Below, one piece after another: positions 60,539 to 64,000 of a stretch of 64,000 bases of DNA; the stretch's first letter is position 1; each line of letters starts with the position of its first letter. The translations under genes were made by a program, and so were the position numbers. The DNA is from Kineosporia mesophila (GTDB lineage: Bacteria > Actinomycetota > Actinomycetes > Actinomycetales > Kineosporiaceae), in contig NZ_JAJOMA010000007.1 of the NCBI RefSeq assembly GCF_021129235.1, positions 235,254-299,253 of the forward strand, written 5' to 3'. The notes under the pieces were generated by a model, which was given only the letters and a program-made list of their open reading frames with translations, was not told the origin of the DNA and made no database searches.

Positions 60539-60564
60539 CCCCTCATCCCGCCTACAGTTCTGAG

Positions 60565-61890
60565 ATGGGACTTCCCCTGAAGATCATGCCGAAGGCCGCC
60601 GGTCACCCACGGGTCCGTCCCTGGGTGTCCGACGGCCTTCTGGCCGTGCTGCTCTTCACGGTCAGCGTGGTGGCCGGGTTCAAGATGGCCGAGCACCCCG
60701 AGCTGCACACCGGCGGCGTACTGCTGGCCGAGGCGGCGATCTTCTCGGCGCTGGTGCTGCGCACGGCCCGGCCCCAGGCCGTGCTCTGCTGCACCGCCGC
60801 CGGGTGCGCGGCCCTGGCCTGGCACCTCAACGGTCTGGACACCCCCGCGCTGCTGGCGCCCGCGGCCGCGCTGTCGGTCGTGGCGGCCCGTGGCAACCGC
60901 CGGGTCACGGTGATCTGGTGGGGCCTGACCAGCGCGGTGATCGTGGTCAGCCAGTCGATCTCCTCCGGTGAGGTGTTCCAGGCCAACCAGATCGGCACCC
61001 TGGTCTGGCTGGGGTTCTTCGCCGCGATGGGCGAGGCGATCCAGAGCAAGAAGGCCTACGTGGCGGCGATCGAGGAACGCGCCCACCGGGCCGAGCACAC
61101 CCGCGAGGAGGAAGCCGGCCGCCGGGTCGCCGAGGAACGGCTGCGCATCGCCCAGGAACTGCACGACGTGGTCGCCCACCACATCGCCGTCATCCACGTG
61201 CAGGCCTCGGTGGCCGAGCACCTGGTGAAGGACAAGCCGGAAGAGGCCGCCGAGGCACTCACCCACGTGCGCCGCTCCAGCCGTACCGTGCTCGACGAGC
61301 TGACCGGCCTGCTCAACGTGCTGCGGCAGCCGGGTGACACGAAGATCCCGATCGAGCCCGCGGCCGGCGTGAACGACCTGCCCTCACTGATCCACTCGTT
61401 CGAGTCCTCCGGGCTCCGGGTCACCTGGACCATCCGCGGCGAGCGGCGTCCGCTACCGCCGGCGGTCGACCTGGTGGCCTACCGCCTGGCGCAGGAAGGC
61501 CTGACCAACGCCCACAAGCACGGCCTCGGCTCGGCCCGGCTCGACGTCCGGTTCACCGGTGACGCGGTGATGATCGACATCGCGAACGCGAACGGCGTCG
61601 GGGCCCGGCCGGGCCCCGACGACAGTTCACTGACGGGTGGGTACGGCCTGATCGGCATGCGCGAGCGGGCCCTGGCGGTGGGTGGCAGCCTGCGGGCCGC
61701 GCCGGAGCCGGACGGCACCTGGCGCGTGCGGGCCCGGCTGCCGGTGCGGGTGGAGAAGGAGAAGAAGGCCGCAGTGCCGATCCCGCCGGCACCCCAGCCG
61801 GAGAAGCCGGAAAAGGCCGCTCCTACCTGCAAGATCCCCGTCCGGCCCGGTGGCCTCGTCCAGCGCGAGCCGAGCCGGGGCACCGCCTGA
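60565..61890 (+). CDS. sensor histidine kinase (HisKA_3 type)
   Basis: A 441-residue kinase. Five or so membrane helices (about 22-155) precede a coiled coil. The phospho-acceptor His lies in RLRIAQELHDVVAHHIAVIHVQ, and the ATPase domain has AYRLAQEGLTNAHKHG and GGYGLIGMRERALAVGG. The C-terminal 60 residues are a Lys/Pro-rich extension. A TACAGT hexamer (60553-60558) six bases before the ATG suggests a leaderless start. Paired with the response regulator downstream. Confidence 0.92.
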   Translation: MGLPLKIMPKAAGHPRVRPWVSDGLLAVLLFTVSVVAGFKMAEHPELHTGGVLLAEAAIFSALVLRTARPQAVLCCTAAGCAALAWHLNGLDTPALLAPAAALSVVAARGNRRVTVIWWGLTSAVIVVSQSISSGEVFQANQIGTLVWLGFFAAMGEAIQSKKAYVAAIEERAHRAEHTREEEAGRRVAEERLRIAQELHDVVAHHIAVIHVQASVAEHLVKDKPEEAAEALTHVRRSSRTVLDELTGLLNVLRQPGDTKIPIEPAAGVNDLPSLIHSFESSGLRVTWTIRGERRPLPPAVDLVAYRLAQEGLTNAHKHGLGSARLDVRFTGDAVMIDIANANGVGARPGPDDSSLTGGYGLIGMRERALAVGGSLRAAPEPDGTWRVRARLPVRVEKEKKAAVPIPPAPQPEKPEKAAPTCKIPVRPGGLVQREPSRGTA

Positions 61891-61900
61891 GAGAAATGTG

Positions 61901-62590
61901 ATGACCAACCAGATGACCCGTGTGCTGCTCGCCGACGACCAGGCACTGATCCGCGCCGGGTTCCGGGTCCTGATCGACTCCGCGTCCGACCTGGAGGTGG
62001 TGGGCGAGGCCGGCACCGGCCGGCAGGCCGTCGACCTGGCGCGGTCCACCCGCGCCGACGTGGTGGTGATGGACATCCGGATGCCCGACCTCGACGGTCT
62101 CGAGGCCACCCGGCTGATCTGCGCCGACGACGACCTGGCCGGGGTGAAGGTGCTGGTGGTGACCACGTTCGAGATCGACGAGTACGTACTCGCCGCGCTC
62201 CGGGCCGGGGCCAGCGGGTTCGTCGGCAAGGGCGTGGAGGCGGAGGAACTGCTCGCGGCCATCCGCACGGTGGCCACCGGTGACGCGCTGCTCTCGCCGC
62301 GCGCCACCCGGGGCCTGATCACCGAGTTCCTGGCCCAGCCGAGCAGCGTCAACCCGCCCACCCCGGAACAGTTCTCGGCTCTCACCGAGCGTGAGCGGGA
62401 AGTGGCCACGCTGGTCGCGCTGGGCCTTTCCAACGACGAGATCGCCGAACGGCTCTTCGTCAGCCCCCTGACCGCGAAAACGCACGTCAACCGCGCGATG
62501 ACGAAGGTCGGCGCGCGGGACCGGGCCCAGCTCGTGGTGGCTGCCTACCAGAGCGGGCTGGTCAGCCCGGCCCCCGATCTCAATCGCTGA
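61901..62590 (+). CDS. NarL/LuxR-type response regulator
   Basis: A 229-residue regulator. The receiver domain contains RVLLADDQALIRAGFRVLID and the phospho-Asp in DVVVMDIRMPDLDG. The C-terminal LuxR domain is LTEREREVATLVALGLSNDEIAERLFVSPLTAKTHVNRAMTK. It lies 10 bp after the kinase stop and overlaps the convergent DUF427 gene by 11 bp. Control of the MMPL exporter is inferred from position. Confidence 0.93.
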   Translation: MTNQMTRVLLADDQALIRAGFRVLIDSASDLEVVGEAGTGRQAVDLARSTRADVVVMDIRMPDLDGLEATRLICADDDLAGVKVLVVTTFEIDEYVLAALRAGASGFVGKGVEAEELLAAIRTVATGDALLSPRATRGLITEFLAQPSSVNPPTPEQFSALTEREREVATLVALGLSNDEIAERLFVSPLTAKTHVNRAMTKVGARDRAQLVVAAYQSGLVSPAPDLNR

Positions 62591-62861
62591 AGGTGACACC
62601 CTTCCAGAACGCGACCCGGTCCTTGATCTGCGCGGCAGCCTCTTTCGGCGTCGGGTAGTACCAGGCCGCGTCCGTGTTCTCGGTGCCGTCGACCGTGACC
62701 GAGTAGTACGACGCCGTGCCCTTCCACGGGCAGACGCTGGTGGTGCTGCTCGGGCTGAACAGGTCCTGCCGCAGCGACGAGGCCGGGAAGTAGGGGTTGC
62801 CCTCGACCTCGACGATGTCGTCCGACTCGGCGATCACGGTGCCGTTCCAGGTGGCGCGCAT
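62580..62861 (-). CDS. DUF427 family protein
   Basis: A 93-residue protein, MRATWNGTVIAESDDIVEVE, with VCPWKGTASYYSVTVDG and AAWYYPTPKEAAAQIKDRVAFW, characteristic of DUF427. These small beta-barrel proteins are widespread but of unknown function. The ATG is chosen for AAAGGAAC upstream; an upstream in-frame ATG would add nine residues. Confidence 0.9.
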   Translation of the reverse strand: MRATWNGTVIAESDDIVEVEGNPYFPASSLRQDLFSPSSTTSVCPWKGTASYYSVTVDGTENTDAAWYYPTPKEAAAQIKDRVAFWKGVTFSD

Positions 62862-62956
62862 GAACAGTTCCTTTCGCAGGGGCAACAACCTGTGAATCAG
62901 GATGCCTTTCGGTCAACGGGGCTGCCATCGCGAGTATTTCTGTTTAAGGTCAGGGG

Positions 62957-64000
62957 GTGCGATGGACCGATTCGGCACGGTTCGTCCGGGGCGGCGCCAC
63001 GGCGCTGCGCCGGGCTGCCGCAGTGACGGCCTTTCTGCTCGGGGTCACGGTGGTCTTCATGATGTCCGGGTCGACGGCCGCACAGCCCAGAAACCTGGCC
63101 GACGACACCGAGGCCACCCCCTCGGGCGCGTCTGCCCTGCTCCCGACGGTCTCCGGCACCAGCGGCCCGTTGCTGCCCACGGCCAGCGCCACGGCCTGGC
63201 CGTTCGACTCGTTCCCGACCACGAGCATCACCCCGACCCCGTCCTCGACGTCGGGTGCCTACGGCATCGCCAAGACCACCGCCCTGACCTCCTCGGGCAT
63301 CCCGGCGCGGGCCTATCAGGCCTACCGGTCGGCCGCCGCGAAGCTGGCCGTCTCCGATCCCACCTGCAAGATCGACTGGGCGCTGATCGCCGGCATCGGC
63401 CGGGTGGAGAGCAACCACGGCCGCTACGGCGGTTCCGGCATCACCACGGCCGGCCTGGTCACGCCGCCCATTCTCGGCATCCGCCTCGACGGTTCCACCC
63501 CGGGCACCGCCCGCATCGGTGACACCGACAACGGCGCGTACGACGGTGACTCCTCCGTCGACCGCGCGGTCGGTCCCATGCAGTTCCTGCCCGGCACCTG
63601 GAAGGCCTACGGCCAGGGCAACCCGCAGAACATCGACAACGCCGCGCTCGCCACCGGCAAGTACCTCTGCGCGGGCAGCGGGAGCCTTGACACCCGGGCC
63701 GGTCAGGCCGCGGCCGTGTACCGCTACAACCGCAGCAACAGCTATGTCTCGCTGGTGCTCTCGCTGGCCACGGCCTACCGCACGGGCGAGGAACAGACCG
63801 TGCCCGACGCCCCGGCCGACACCCCCGCGCCCAGCCCCACCGGCGACGACACCGACCCGCCGGGCACCGCTCCGGGCCCGCCGCCCGCGCTGCCCCAGCC
63901 GCCGAAACAGGCCACCCCGACGAAGACGGCCAAGCCGACGAAGACCAGCAGGCCGACGAAGACCAGCAAGCCCACCGCCACGAGCAAGCCCACGAAGACC
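62957..64000 (+). CDS. secreted lytic murein transglycosylase, 3' end beyond window edge
   Basis: At least 348 residues, cut by the right edge. A hydrophobic signal segment (about 22-42) is followed by a Ser/Thr/Pro-rich linker. The catalytic domain contains IAGIGRVESNHGRYGG with the catalytic Glu at about 151, and VGPMQFLPGTWKAYG, as in MltB/SLT-like enzymes that cleave the glycan strand of peptidoglycan. The C-terminal region is Pro-rich and then runs into KPTKT-type repeats. The GTG follows AAGG by seven bases. Orphan at this edge. Confidence 0.9.
   Translation, partial: MRWTDSARFVRGGATALRRAAAVTAFLLGVTVVFMMSGSTAAQPRNLADDTEATPSGASALLPTVSGTSGPLLPTASATAWPFDSFPTTSITPTPSSTSGAYGIAKTTALTSSGIPARAYQAYRSAAAKLAVSDPTCKIDWALIAGIGRVESNHGRYGGSGITTAGLVTPPILGIRLDGSTPGTARIGDTDNGAYDGDSSVDRAVGPMQFLPGTWKAYGQGNPQNIDNAALATGKYLCAGSGSLDTRAGQAAAVYRYNRSNSYVSLVLSLATAYRTGEEQTVPDAPADTPAPSPTGDDTDPPGTAPGPPPALPQPPKQATPTKTAKPTKTSRPTKTSKPTATSKPTKT

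Noticed and set aside
63915..64000. Lys/Pro/Thr repeats at the right edge as a separate repeat element
   Set aside because: They stay in frame with the transglycosylase and look like a wall-spanning Pro/Lys/Thr tail.

Overview
The window is about 70% G+C and carries actinobacterial marker families: DUF3027 and DUF2530 proteins, an XPB-type helicase with its helicase-associated partner, an IdeR-type iron regulator, and a c-di-AMP riboswitch in front of an NlpC/P60 hydrolase. Start codons are often GTG, and several genes seem to be leaderless. It looks like chromosomal DNA of a filamentous or soil actinomycete. A Kineosporia-like lineage is my guess only. I see no phage, transposase, CRISPR array, tRNA or rRNA.

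Layout. 1-12.3 kb: XPB helicase (cut by the left edge) and partner, two related proteins of unknown function, a HAD phosphatase, a cold-shock protein, a DUF3027 protein, a giant sacsin-like GHKL ATPase protein and a DUF2530 membrane protein. 12.3-18.3 kb: a MarR/MFS efflux pair behind a clear operator, a CPBP protease, then a two-gene unit of a WXG100-like protein and a large protein ending in a RelA/SpoT-type alarmone synthetase domain (the most interesting locus), plus DinB and GNAT genes. 18.3-23.9 kb: a six-gene urate-to-ureidoglycolate operon (uraD-uraH-pucL-DUF6986-allB-alc). 23.9-30.9 kb: a secreted propeller-like protein, a methyltransferase, an Rrf2 regulator and the sulfate ABC operon (sbp-cysT-cysW-cysA). 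31-39.7 kb: serC, a membrane protein, citA, pdxH, a 1188-residue helical-repeat protein and ideR. 39.7-47.7 kb: the c-di-AMP riboswitch and C40 peptidase, an HNH endonuclease with a terminator-bearing leader, a mutarotase, serS, a PPOX protein, an acyl-CoA desaturase and a secreted protein resembling dimethylformamidase. 47.9-51.7 kb: a two-component system divergent from an ABC exporter. 51.8-64 kb: an FG/Q-rich membrane protein, a DUF2089/SHOCT-like pair, CsbD, MarR, a 2-oxoglutarate oxygenase, a TDT transporter divergent from an MMPL exporter across a double palindrome, a second two-component system, DUF427 and a lytic transglycosylase cut by the right edge.

The main non-coding signal is an interspersed palindrome. 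Three copies (14189, 26245, 47815) have 35-bp arms around an 11-nt variable loop. There is also an apparently collapsed site (34860) and a diverged half copy (19482). Two full copies are preceded by short tandem arrays made of units resembling their own left flank. All lie between genes, mostly where genes converge.
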